From contig CAVVPG010000001.1 in assembly GCA_963750075.1 (NCBI GenBank), positions 558,001 through 622,000 of the forward strand: 64,000 nucleotides of DNA, given 5' to 3'. Position numbers and translations under genes: made by a program. Shown here piece by piece: positions 8,944-16,222 of the stretch. Under the pieces are notes generated by a model. It had not been told where the DNA came from, did not search any database, and worked only from the letters and a program-made list of their open reading frames with translations. Source of the stretch: Bog-473 sp963750075. GTDB lineage: Bacteria > Actinomycetota > Acidimicrobiia > Acidimicrobiales > RAAP-2. Numbering within the stretch: the stretch's first letter is position 1; the number at the start of each line of letters is the position of its first letter.

Positions 8944-9862
8944 GGTCCAGCCATTCCTTGTACTGGTCCACCTCGCCCCGCACCGTGGCGAAGTAGGTCT
9001 GCTGGATCTCCTTGGTGATGCGGCCAGGGCGCCCCGGGCCGACGGGACGGTCGTCGACGGCGCGGATCGGCACGACCTCGGCCGCGGTGCCGGTGAGGAA
9101 CGCCTCGTCGGCGAGGTAGAGGTCCGTGCGGATGATGTGCTCGTGGCGCACCTCTATCCCGAGGTCGCGCGCGATGGTCTCGACGGAGTCCTGCGTGATG
9201 CCCTCCAGCGCCCCGGCGTCGGAGGTGGGCGGCGTGATGATGACGCCGTCGCGCACGATGAAGATGTTCTCGCCGGTGCACTCGCTGACGCGGCCGTTGG
9301 GCGCGAGCAGGATGGCCTCGTCGTAGCCGGCCTTGATCGCCTCGACCTTGGCCAGCGACGAGTTCACGTACATGCCGGTGCCCTTGGCCGCCGTCGGCAC
9401 GGCATTGGGGTCGTGGCGCTGCCAGGAGCTGATCTTGCACGAGACGCCGTTGGCGATGCCCTCCTCACCGAGGTAGGTGCCCCAGGGCCAGGCGGCCACG
9501 GAGACGTTCACCGGGCAGGGCAGGGGGTTGAGGCCCATCTCGCCGTAGCCGAGGTAGACGAGCGGCCGCAGGTAGCAGCCGTCGTGCATGCCGTTGGCGC
9601 GCACGACGAGGCGCGTCGCCTCCATGATCTCCTCGACCGTGTAGGGGACCTCGATCATGAAGACCTTGGCCGAGGCGAACAGGCGGCGGATGTGGTCGCC
9701 CAGCCGGAAGATGGCGACACCCCGGGTCGTCGGGTAGGCGCGGATGCCCTCGAAGACGCCCGATCCGTAGTGCATGGTGTGCGTGAGCACGTGCACGGTG
9801 GCGTCGGCCCAGTCGACGAGCTCGCCGTCCATCCAGATCTTCTCGGTCGGGGTGATGGGCAT
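8933..9862 (-). CDS. ilvE: branched-chain amino acid aminotransferase
   Basis: Class IV PLP aminotransferase of 309 residues that makes Leu, Ile and Val from their 2-keto acids. It shows MHYGSGVFEGIRAY and RLGDHIRRLF at the N-terminus and the PLP lysine at about K160 in PTAAKGTGMYVNS. GRVSECTGENIF and the C-terminal LADEAFLTGTAAEVVPI follow. ATG at 9862 lies 5 nt after the leuB stop. Its last 11 bases overlap the start of cimA. D-amino-acid transaminase and ADC lyase share the fold, but the ISSWQRHDPNAVPT stretch and the operon favour IlvE. Confidence 0.95.
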   Translation of the reverse strand: MPITPTEKIWMDGELVDWADATVHVLTHTMHYGSGVFEGIRAYPTTRGVAIFRLGDHIRRLFASAKVFMIEVPYTVEEIMEATRLVVRANGMHDGCYLRPLVYLGYGEMGLNPLPCPVNVSVAAWPWGTYLGEEGIANGVSCKISSWQRHDPNAVPTAAKGTGMYVNSSLAKVEAIKAGYDEAILLAPNGRVSECTGENIFIVRDGVIITPPTSDAGALEGITQDSVETIARDLGIEVRHEHIIRTDLYLADEAFLTGTAAEVVPIRAVDDRPVGPGRPGRITKEIQQTYFATVRGEVDQYKEWLDHVD

Positions 9863-9867
9863 GGCGG

Positions 9868-10923
9868 CTACAGCCTTTCTGCGATGGCGTCGCCCACGGA
9901 GGTCGTGGACAGCTGCTCGTTGGAGGTCGGGAGATCGGGGTTCGACATCTCGTTGGTCTGCTCGGCGACCGCCTTCTTGATCCGGCCGGCGGCGTCGCCC
10001 TCGCCGAGGTGCTCGAGCATGAGCGCCGCCGAGTGGATCGCGGCCAGCGGGTTGGCGATCCCTTTGCCCGCGATGTCGTGGGCGGCGCCGTGCACGGGCT
10101 CGAAGAGCGACGGCCCGGTGCGGTCGGGGTTCAGGTTGGCCGAGGCGGCGAAGCCGATGCCGCCGCTGACGGCGCCGGCCAGGTCGGTGAGGATGTCGCC
10201 GAACAGGTTGTCGGTGACGATGACGTCGTAGCGCTTGGGGTTCTCGACCAGGTAGATGCAGGCGGCGTCGACGTGGTTGTAGTCCCAGTCGACGCCGGCG
10301 TAGTCGGGCGCCACCTCGCTGACCGTGCGGTGCCAGAGGTCGCCGGCGAAGGTGAGCACGTTGGTCTTGTGCACGAGCGTGAGGTGGCGCCCCGGCCGGC
10401 TCGCCGCCAGGTCGAAGGCGAAGCGCACGCAACGCTCCGCGCCGTGGCGGGTGTTGACCGAGCCCTGTGTGGCGACCTCGTGGGCCGTGCCCTTGCGCAG
10501 GAACCCGCCCTCGCCCGCGTACGTGCCCTCGGTGTTCTCCCGCACGACCACGAAGTCGGCGCCTGCCGCGACCGATCCGGGGACCCCCGCGAAGGGGCGC
10601 AGGTTGACGTAGAGGTCCAGATCGAAGCGGAGGCGGAGCAGCAGGCCGCGCTCGAGGGTGCCGGGCGGGACCGCGGTGTCCCCGACGGGCGGCCCGATGG
10701 CGCCCAGCAGGATGGCGTCGAAGCCCCGCAGCTCGGCCAGGGTCTCGTCGGGGAGCACGGCGCCGTCGCGCAGGTAGCGGGCGGCCCCGAGGTCGAAGTG
10801 GGTCGTGTCGAGGTCGACGCCGGCCGCGGCCACGACCTTCAGGGCCTCGGCGCAGACCTCCGGCCCGATGCCGTCGCCGCCGATGACGGCCACCCGGTGC
10901 CTGCCGCTGCTCACTGTCCTCAT
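9868..10923 (-). CDS. leuB: 3-isopropylmalate dehydrogenase
   Basis: Oxidatively decarboxylates 3-isopropylmalate in leucine synthesis, and probably 3-methylmalate in the citramalate route. It begins RVAVIGGDGIGPEV and carries VRENTEGTYAGEGG, the catalytic Lys region VHKTNVLTF, VTDNLFGDILTDLAG (metal-binding Asp) and the C-terminal HDIAGKGIANPLAAI (cofactor loop). Length about 350 is normal. ATG at 10923 is listed, but GGGAG lies only 1 nt from it. GTG at 10914 has a better 10-nt spacing and may be the true start. It is the first enzyme gene behind an attenuator whose leader peptide is rich in Leu, Val and Ile. Confidence 0.93.
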   Translation of the reverse strand: MRTVSSGRHRVAVIGGDGIGPEVCAEALKVVAAAGVDLDTTHFDLGAARYLRDGAVLPDETLAELRGFDAILLGAIGPPVGDTAVPPGTLERGLLLRLRFDLDLYVNLRPFAGVPGSVAAGADFVVVRENTEGTYAGEGGFLRKGTAHEVATQGSVNTRHGAERCVRFAFDLAASRPGRHLTLVHKTNVLTFAGDLWHRTVSEVAPDYAGVDWDYNHVDAACIYLVENPKRYDVIVTDNLFGDILTDLAGAVSGGIGFAASANLNPDRTGPSLFEPVHGAAHDIAGKGIANPLAAIHSAALMLEHLGEGDAAGRIKKAVAEQTNEMSNPDLPTSNEQLSTTSVGDAIAERL

Positions 10924-10973
10924 TCTCCCTTTTCTCGCTCGGTCCCGGCGACGCCGAACTGTGCCGGGAATTG

Positions 10974-10999
10974 AAAAACCGTCCACCGAGTGGACGGTT
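10974..10999 (-). terminator. intrinsic terminator of the leuB attenuator
   Basis: On the minus strand AACCGTCCAC, a 3-nt loop and GTGGACGGTT form a perfect 10-bp stem, running into a T5 tract (10978-10974). It lies between the leader peptide and leuB, so it would stop transcription before the structural genes unless overridden. Confidence 0.92.
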
Positions 11000-11003
11000 C
11001 GAC

Positions 11004-11026
11004 GGCGCGCGGAAGCGGTGCGCGCC
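11004..11026 (-). promoter_or_regulatory. leader hairpin of the leuB attenuator
   Basis: GGCGCGC and GCGCGCC form a perfect 7-bp GC stem with a 9-nt loop. Its 5' arm starts on the last base of the leader TAG, and its 3' arm ends 4 nt before the terminator stem. A ribosome terminating at the leader stop would cover the 5' arm. It may act as a pause or sensor hairpin; no overlap with the terminator is visible. Confidence 0.8.
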
Positions 11027-11064
11027 TAGTGGATAATGCCTACGAGGTGCTCGGAACGGCGCAT
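11026..11064 (-). CDS. leader peptide MRRSEHLVGIIH of the leuB-ilvE-cimA attenuator
   Basis: A 12-codon ORF ending in TAG encodes MRRSEHLVGIIH, with Leu-Val-Gly-Ile-Ile just before the stop. It lies between a plausible promoter and a hairpin plus intrinsic terminator upstream of leuB. These are the features of a ribosome-mediated attenuator sensing charged Leu, Val and Ile tRNAs. Two Ile codons fit control of cimA as well as of leuB and ilvE. The ATG lies 9 nt after the predicted -10 box, so the mRNA would have a 5' end of only a few bases. The peptide itself probably has no further function. Confidence 0.88.
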   Translation of the reverse strand: MRRSEHLVGIIH

Positions 11065-11073
11065 GGTCACCCC

Positions 11074-11102
11074 AGTCTCTCGCGGCCGCAGCGCCCAGTC
11101 AA
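11074..11102 (-). promoter_or_regulatory. promoter for the leuB leader transcript
   Basis: TTGACT (-35, 11102-11097), a 17-bp spacer and GAGACT (-10, 11079-11074) read leftward. The -35 is strong and the -10 weak (A at position 2, T at position 6). Position relative to the leader ATG matches the two other attenuators in the window. Confidence 0.65.
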
Positions 11103-11209
11103 CACACGGTCCGGCGGCGGCCGGGCGCCCACGCGGGGCCGATTAGCCTTGTCCCCTGCCGGCGCAGTGCACCGCACCGCCCGCCATCCGCCTCCCGGAG
11201 GACAACGTC

Positions 11210-11710
11210 GTGACAAATGCTCCCGCCAACCAGACCGAGACGACCAAGCTGACCCAGGCCACCCACGACCGGCTGGTCGCCGAGCTGGAGGACCTGACCA
11301 CCCGGGGCCGGGTGGAGATCGCCCAGCACATCGAGGCGGCCCGGGCGTTGGGCGACCTGAGCGAGAACGGCGACTACCACGCGGCCAAGGACGCCCAGGG
11401 GAAGATGGAGTCGCGCGTCCGCCAGCTCCAGGCCATGCTCAAGCGCGTCGAGATCGTCGACGAGGCCGGGACCGGGGACGGCTCCGTCTCGTTGGGCAGC
11501 ACGGTGACGCTCCGCTACGACGGTGACGAGGAGGACGACACACAGAAGTTCTTCGTGGGCTCCATCGAGGAGCGCCGGGGCGACCTCCACGTGATCTCCC
11601 CCAGCTCCCCTCTCGGCCAGGTGCTGGTGGGGCACGGCGCCGGCGACACCGTCGAGTACCAGGCGCCCGGTGGCATGCTCAAGGTCCACATCGTGGCCGT
11701 CGATCGCTGA
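11210..11710 (+). CDS. greA: transcription elongation factor GreA
   Basis: Rescues backtracked RNA polymerase by stimulating transcript cleavage. The 166-residue protein has the N-terminal coiled-coil with the tip motif GDLSENGDYHAAKDAQ and the C-terminal FKBP-like domain ending SPLGQVLVGHGAGDTVEY. Length and order are canonical. GTG at 11210 has GGAGGAC upstream with suitable spacing. It begins divergently from the leuB leader and ends 7 nt before leuC, so it appears to be the first gene of a greA-leuC-leuD transcript, an odd pairing of an RNA polymerase factor with leucine genes. Confidence 0.96.
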   Translation: MTNAPANQTETTKLTQATHDRLVAELEDLTTRGRVEIAQHIEAARALGDLSENGDYHAAKDAQGKMESRVRQLQAMLKRVEIVDEAGTGDGSVSLGSTVTLRYDGDEEDDTQKFFVGSIEERRGDLHVISPSSPLGQVLVGHGAGDTVEYQAPGGMLKVHIVAVDR

Positions 11711-11717
11711 GGGGCCG

Positions 11718-13121
11718 ATGGCGCCGCGCACGCTCAGCGAGAAGATCTGGGACGCCCACGTCGTCCATGCCGCCGAGGGCGAGCCCGACCTGATCTTCAT
11801 CGACCTGCACCTGGTGCACGAGGTCACCTCGCCGCAGGCCTTCGACGGGCTGCGCCTGGCCGGGCGCACCGTGCGGCGGCCCGACCTGACGGTGGCCACG
11901 GCGGACCACAACGTGCCGACCACCGACATCGACAAGCCCGTCGCCGACCCGGTCTCGGCCCAGCAGCTCCAGGTCCTCAACGACAACACCGCCGAGTTCG
12001 GCATCACCTGCTACCCGATGGGCGACGCCAATCAGGGCATCGTCCACATCATCGGGCCCGAGCAGGGCTGGACGCAGCCGGGCATGACGATCGTCTGCGG
12101 CGACAGCCACACCTCCACGCACGGCGCCTTCGGCGCGCTCGCCTTCGGCATCGGGACCAGCGAGGTGGAGCACGTCCTGGCCACGCAGACGCTGCCCCAG
12201 GTGCGGCCGAAGACGATGGCGGTGACGGTGGACGGCGAGCTCGCGCCGGGCGCGACCGCCAAGGACATCGCGCTGGCCGTCATCGGCGACATCGGCACCG
12301 GCGGGGGCATCGGCCACGTGATCGAGTACCGGGGCTCGGCCATCCGGGGCCTCTCCATGGAGGGCCGGATGACGCTGTGCAACATGTCCATCGAGGGCGG
12401 GGCCCGGGCGGGCCTGGTGGCGCCCGACGAGACGACGTTCGCCTACGTCGAGGGTCGCGACCACGCGCCCGTGGGTGAGGCCTGGGACGCGGCCGTCGCC
12501 TACTGGCGCACCCTGCCCACCGACGAGGGGGCCACCTTCGACAAGGAGGTCGTGCTCGACGCGTCCGCCATCACGCCGCACGTCACCTGGGGCACCAACC
12601 CGGCCCAGGTGGTGCCGATCGCGGGCTCTGTCCCCGACCCGGCCGCCATCCCCGACGCCGGTGACCGGGAGGCGGCCGAGCGGGCACTTGCCTACATGGG
12701 GCTGGCGGCCGGCACGCCGATGCGCGAGATCGCCGTCGACACTGTGTTCCTGGGCAGCTGCACCAACTCGCGCATCGAGGACTTCCGGGCCGCCGCCGCG
12801 GTGCTCGACGGCCGGACGGTGCGAACCGGCGTGCGTGCGCTCGCCGTGCCGGGCTCGCACCGCGTCAAGGCCCAGGCCGAGGCAGAGGGCCTGGACAAGA
12901 TCTTCACGGCCGCTGGGTTCGAGTGGCGCGAGCCGGGCTGCTCCATGTGCCTCGCCATGAACCCCGACAAATTGGCCGTCGGCGAGCGCTGCGCGTCCAC
13001 CTCGAACCGCAACTTCGAGGGGCGACAGGGCCGCGGCGGGCGCACCCACCTCGTGTCCCCTGCCGTCGCCGCGGCGACGGCCGTGGCGGGGACCTTCGCC
13101 ACCCCGGAGGACCTGGACTGA
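11718..13121 (+). CDS. leuC: 3-isopropylmalate dehydratase large subunit
   Basis: Isomerises 2-isopropylmalate to 3-isopropylmalate using a 4Fe-4S cluster, together with LeuD; it also serves citraconate hydration in the citramalate route. The 467-residue protein shows [29 protein letters not shown]-type aconitase strands. The cluster cysteines are in [12 protein letters not shown] and in [13 protein letters not shown] near the C-terminus. ATG at 11718 follows GAGGGG; the frame is open upstream but without family similarity. The TGA overlaps the leuD ATG (TGATG), so the two subunits are translationally coupled. Confidence 0.96.
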   Translation: [467 protein letters not shown]

Positions 13122-13711
13122 TGGAGCCCGTCGTGATCGTGACCGGACGCGCCGTGCCGCTCGACCGCACGGACGTGGACACCGACCAGATCATCCCGTC
13201 CGACTGGCTCAAGCGTGTCGAGCGGACCGGGTTCGGGGCCGGGCTCTTCTCGGAGTGGCGGGACGACCGCGACTTCGTGCTCAACAAGCCGGACTTCGTG
13301 GGGGCGACGATCCTCGTGGCCGGCCACAACTTCGGCACCGGCTCGTCCCGTGAGCACGCCGTGTGGGCGCTCATGGACTTCGGGTTCCAGGCCGTGGTGT
13401 CCTCTCGCTTCGCCGACATCTTCCGGAACAACTGCACCAAGCAGGGGCTGCTGCCGGTCCAGGTCTCCGAGGATCTCGACCGGGCCCTGCTCGACGCGGT
13501 GGCGAACGATCCCTCCCTCGAGCTCACGATCGACGTGGCCCGCGGCACGATCGAGGCCCCGGCCGCCGGCCTGGCCGGGACGTTCCCCCTCGACGAGTTC
13601 ACCCGCGACCGCCTACTGAACGGCTGGGACGACATCGGTCTCTCGCTGCGCTACGCGGACGACATCGCCGCCTACGAGCGCCGCCGCCCCGCCTTCCTGC
13701 CCTCGGCCTGA
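13121..13711 (+). CDS. leuD: 3-isopropylmalate dehydratase small subunit
   Basis: Swivelling-domain partner of LeuC, 196 residues. It has the typical DRTDVDTDQIIPSDWLKRVERTGFG at the N-terminus and the GHNFGTGSSREHAVWAL signature, followed by SRFADIFRNNCTKQGLLP. The ATG at 13121 overlaps the leuC stop. An N-terminal valine/threonine extension of a few residues precedes the family motif. Pathway role is as for leuC; no attenuator is visible directly upstream of this plus-strand operon, unlike the minus-strand leu and ilv genes. Confidence 0.96.
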   Translation: MEPVVIVTGRAVPLDRTDVDTDQIIPSDWLKRVERTGFGAGLFSEWRDDRDFVLNKPDFVGATILVAGHNFGTGSSREHAVWALMDFGFQAVVSSRFADIFRNNCTKQGLLPVQVSEDLDRALLDAVANDPSLELTIDVARGTIEAPAAGLAGTFPLDEFTRDRLLNGWDDIGLSLRYADDIAAYERRRPAFLPSA

Positions 13712-13723
13712 CGCGGACCGGCC

Positions 13724-14605
13724 GTGGTCACCTACCGCCCCATGACGGAGGCCGACGTGCCGGCCGCCGTCGCCGCGTTCGACAGCGGGCTGCTCGCCAT
13801 GCTGGCCCGTCACCAGCTCCCGGTCACGGGCAACTCCATTCAGGACGAGCGGCGGCGTCAGGACCGCACGCGCCATTTCCTCGGTACGGACCCGGACGGG
13901 TCCTGGGTGGCCACCGACGGCGGCACCGTCATCGGCATGTCGCAGTCCTTCGTGCGGGAGGACTACTGGATGCTGTCGCAGCTCGGCACGGTGCCGGGCC
14001 GCCAGGGCCACGGGGTCGGGCGCGAGCTGCTCCGCCTCGCCCTCCAGCACGGCGACGCCCACAGCCCGGGGACGATCCAGTGCTCGCGTGACCCCAAGGC
14101 GATGGCGCTGTACACGAGCTTCGGGTTCGTCCTCCATCCGGTGGTGGCGGCCTGGGGCGTCATGCGGCCGGGCTCGGTGACGCGGCCCGCCGAGGTGCAG
14201 CGGTTCGAGCCCGCCGACGTGACCGAGCACGAGCTCGACGCGATCGCGGCCATCGACCGCAAGGTGCGCGGCTCGGCGCGCACGGTCGACATCGTCTCCA
14301 TGCTCGCTCATCCGGGGAACCGGCTCCTCCTGCACGCGGACCAGGGCTACGCGGTGGCCAGGGACGAACGCATCGTGACGCTGGGCGCGCGCCAGGAGGA
14401 GTCGGCGGCGCTCGTGCTGCGCGCCATGCTGGCCGAGTCGCCGGTGGGCGAGACGATCGAGGTGAACTGGCTGACCTCCGCGCAGCAGTGGGCCATCCGC
14501 GTGGTCGTCGAGGCGGGCATCGAGCTGCTGCCCTTCGGGCCGGTGATGGTGCGCGGCATGGACGCGCCGCCGACGCCCTACATCCCGAGCGGCGGGTACG
14601 GCTAG
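13724..14605 (+). CDS. GNAT-family N-acetyltransferase, 293 aa
   Basis: A GNAT domain occupies about residues 1-130, with VPGRQGHGVGRELLRLAL as the acetyl-CoA pyrophosphate loop (Q/RxxGxG/A) and DPKAMALYTSFGFVLH as the closing strands. The second half (about 150-290) looks like a degenerate second GNAT-like domain, as in many two-domain actinobacterial acetyltransferases. GTG at 13724 lies 12 nt after leuD, so it may be the last gene of the greA-leuC-leuD transcript. The acceptor substrate is unknown. ATG at 13742 is an alternative start but would trim the first strand. Confidence 0.8.
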   Translation: MVTYRPMTEADVPAAVAAFDSGLLAMLARHQLPVTGNSIQDERRRQDRTRHFLGTDPDGSWVATDGGTVIGMSQSFVREDYWMLSQLGTVPGRQGHGVGRELLRLALQHGDAHSPGTIQCSRDPKAMALYTSFGFVLHPVVAAWGVMRPGSVTRPAEVQRFEPADVTEHELDAIAAIDRKVRGSARTVDIVSMLAHPGNRLLLHADQGYAVARDERIVTLGARQEESAALVLRAMLAESPVGETIEVNWLTSAQQWAIRVVVEAGIELLPFGPVMVRGMDAPPTPYIPSGGYG

Positions 14606-14618
14606 GACCTCGCCGGCG

Positions 14619-15101
14619 TCATACCGGCGCGCGCTCCACCCGGTCGGCGAAGCGCCGCAGGCCCATGCCCCAACCACCCCCGGAGCGGACGGCGTCGCGC
14701 ACGCCCTCCCAGCCCTCGCCGTGACGGTCCAGGTGCCGGTGCTCGAGCTCGACCCGGGTGCGGCGCTCGCCCTCGGGCACGAAGCGGACCTCGACCTCGC
14801 TGGTCTTCGAGGGGTCGGTCTCGATCTGCCACTGCAGGTTGATGTCCCAGCTGAACACGACCCGGTTGGGCGGGTCGTAGGCCAGCACGCGCGCCCATTG
14901 GCACTCGCTGCCGTCGGTGCCGACGTCGTAGATGCGGCCACCGGCCCGGGCCTCGAAAACCATGGACTCGAGCGGCGCCTGGATGATGTGGTGCTCGGGT
15001 GGCCACCAGCTGGCCATGTCCCCGGTGAACACCGCGAAGGCCGTGTCGAGCGGTGCGTTGACGACGATGGACGTGGTGATGGCGGTGGTCGTGTCGGTCA
15101 T
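14619..15101 (-). CDS. SRPBCC (AHSA1/START-like) domain protein, copy 1
   Basis: A 160-residue protein of the Aha1/CalC-like START superfamily. It begins TTSIVVNAPLDTAFAVFT and carries WWPPEHHI, GGRIYDVGTDGSECQWARVLAYDPPNRVVFSWDI and a long C-terminal helix, the usual helix-grip fold layout. Such proteins bind hydrophobic ligands or act on them. Its ATG overlaps the stop of the ArsR gene upstream (ATGA). ArsR plus SRPBCC is a common pairing in which the regulator controls its partner; the ligand is unknown. Two similar pairs occur elsewhere in the window. Confidence 0.83.
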   Translation of the reverse strand: MTDTTTAITTSIVVNAPLDTAFAVFTGDMASWWPPEHHIIQAPLESMVFEARAGGRIYDVGTDGSECQWARVLAYDPPNRVVFSWDINLQWQIETDPSKTSEVEVRFVPEGERRTRVELEHRHLDRHGEGWEGVRDAVRSGGGWGMGLRRFADRVERAPV

Positions 15102-15442
15102 GGTGTCTCCTCCTGTTGCTCGACTCGGGTCTTGAACTTGTGCAACGCCGTGTTCCAGAAGCGGTCGAGGTAGTCGCGCAGCCCGTCGATGCCGGCGGGA
15201 TCGAGGCTGTAGACGCGCCGTGTCCCCTCCTGCACGTCGCGCACGAGCCCAGCCTCCTTCAGCACCTTGAGGTGCTGGGAGACCGCCGGCCGGCTGACGG
15301 GCAGGCGCGCTGCGAGGTCCACCACGGCCGAGGGCCGCTCGCCGAGCTGCTCGAAGATGGCTCGCCTCGTCGGATCGCCCAGGGCGCCCAGGGCGCCCAG
15401 GGCGCCCACGGCCTCGGCGCTGCGCTTCGCGTAAGTCGGCAC
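15098..15442 (-). CDS. ArsR-family transcriptional regulator, copy 1
   Basis: A 114-residue winged-helix protein. ALGDPTRRAIFEQLGERP and the recognition helix region LPVSRPAVSQHLKVLKEAGLV are diagnostic. No metal-binding cysteine pair (CxC) is present, so it is not a classical metal sensor. GTG at 15442 is preferred because a TTGACG-17-TAACTT promoter ends 7 nt upstream, implying an almost leaderless mRNA. The codons encoding GALGALGALG come from a threefold 9-bp repeat. It is coupled to the SRPBCC gene by an ATGA overlap and sits under a four-half-site operator. Confidence 0.87.
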   Translation of the reverse strand: MPTYAKRSAEAVGALGALGALGDPTRRAIFEQLGERPSAVVDLAARLPVSRPAVSQHLKVLKEAGLVRDVQEGTRRVYSLDPAGIDGLRDYLDRFWNTALHKFKTRVEQQEETP

Positions 15443-15478
15443 TTACCGTAAGTTACTACTTACGGTCCGGCCCGTCAA
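15431..15478 (-). promoter_or_regulatory. promoter and four-half-site operator of the first ArsR/SRPBCC operon
   Basis: Minus-strand TTGACG (15478-15473), a 17-bp spacer and TAACTT (15455-15450) form a promoter. Four copies of GTAAGT/ACTTAC lie over its -10 and the start codon, at 15431, 15441, 15448 and 15458, in alternating orientation. This is the arrangement expected for autorepression by a dimeric ArsR protein. Confidence 0.75.
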
Positions 15479-15497
15479 GGGCCGTGTCCCTGGCTTG

Positions 15498-15800
15498 CTA
15501 GGGCAACAGGCGGTAGGACCCCACGGTCGTGGCGTCGGCCGGGAGCGGCCCCTCGGCGCAGCGCTCCCCGATGCCGGCCTGGAACGCGGCGAACGCGACC
15601 GACGTGGTGAGCGGGTTCACGTCCCCGTCGACGACCGCGACGTGGACGAAGCTCACGCCGTCGTCGAGGCGGAGGGCCGTGTAGTGCAGGCCGTCGGGCT
15701 TCTCCGCCGCCAGCTCGGCGAAGACCGCGCCTATCAGCCGCTCGTTCTCGTCGGCGTGTTCGGGCTTCGTCCGGTAGCGGACCACCTTCGTGACTGCCAT
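15498..15800 (-). CDS. small alpha+beta barrel-like protein, 100 aa
   Basis: Hypothetical 100-residue protein. VTKVVRYRTKPEHADENERLIGAVFAEL followed by GLHYTALRLDDGVSFVHVAVVD has the strand-helix-strand pattern of the dimeric ferredoxin-like barrel (ABM-like) fold. I infer this from pattern only; no catalytic residues are obvious. It is the last gene of the operon ArsR, SRPBCC, 133-aa protein, this gene, with a 20-nt gap to the gene before it. ATG at 15800 follows an AGGAGCAAG ribosome site. Confidence 0.68.
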   Translation of the reverse strand: MAVTKVVRYRTKPEHADENERLIGAVFAELAAEKPDGLHYTALRLDDGVSFVHVAVVDGDVNPLTTSVAFAAFQAGIGERCAEGPLPADATTVGSYRLLP

Positions 15801-15820
15801 GGCTTGCTCCTTGCTCCTGG

Positions 15821-16222
15821 TCAGCGCGCCCGCATCCGGTTGTTGCGGGCGTCGTGGGTCACCTCGGCCAGACCGAGCTCCTCCAACAGCGGCGGCAGGT
15901 ACATCCCGAAGCGCCCGCGGTAGCCCTTGCGCCGGCCGTACCAGCCCCCGACCGGGTTGTCGGGCGAGCGGCCCCACGCCTCCACCGTGCCGGCCGCCGC
16001 CGGCTTCTTCTCGTCGGCGGCACCGAGCGGCACCCAGTCCCCCTGCCGGCGCAGCCAGGCGTGCAGGTCGTCGATCGCCCGCAGGTCGTAGGTGAGCTTG
16101 GTGGAGCCCACCTGGCAGACCAGGATGGGCGGCTCGGCCACCTCGTCCCTGTACATCGTGTACTCCGAGCTCCCCGGTGGCGTCTTGAGCACCCACGGGT
16201 CGTCCTTGGTCCCGGCCGGCAT
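15821..16222 (-). CDS. conserved hypothetical protein, 133 aa
   Basis: An unrecognised soluble protein. It starts MPAGTKDDPWVLKTPPGSSEY and contains strands ILVCQVGSTKLTYDLRAIDDLHAWLRRQGDWVPLG, then GWYGRRKGYRGRFGMYLPPLLEELGLAEV. Proteins of this general type are often found beside SRPBCC and ArsR genes in soil bacteria. The ATG at 16222 shares one base with the TGA of the SRPBCC gene, so it belongs to that operon. No membrane segment or catalytic motif is apparent. Confidence 0.65.
   Translation of the reverse strand: MPAGTKDDPWVLKTPPGSSEYTMYRDEVAEPPILVCQVGSTKLTYDLRAIDDLHAWLRRQGDWVPLGAADEKKPAAAGTVEAWGRSPDNPVGGWYGRRKGYRGRFGMYLPPLLEELGLAEVTHDARNNRMRAR

Noticed and set aside
7003..9018. Plus-strand 671-codon open frame opposite cimA
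   Set aside because: Shadow of cimA; long frames without stops are expected at this GC content.
9868..10986. Longer leuB start at 10986
   Set aside because: It would read through the attenuator terminator stem; the leader arrangement and the family N-terminus support a start at 10923 or 10914.
15372..15412. Three tandem 9-bp repeats in the ArsR gene as a possible small repeat locus
   Set aside because: They are in frame and encode GALGALGALG; too few copies and too short to be more than local slippage.
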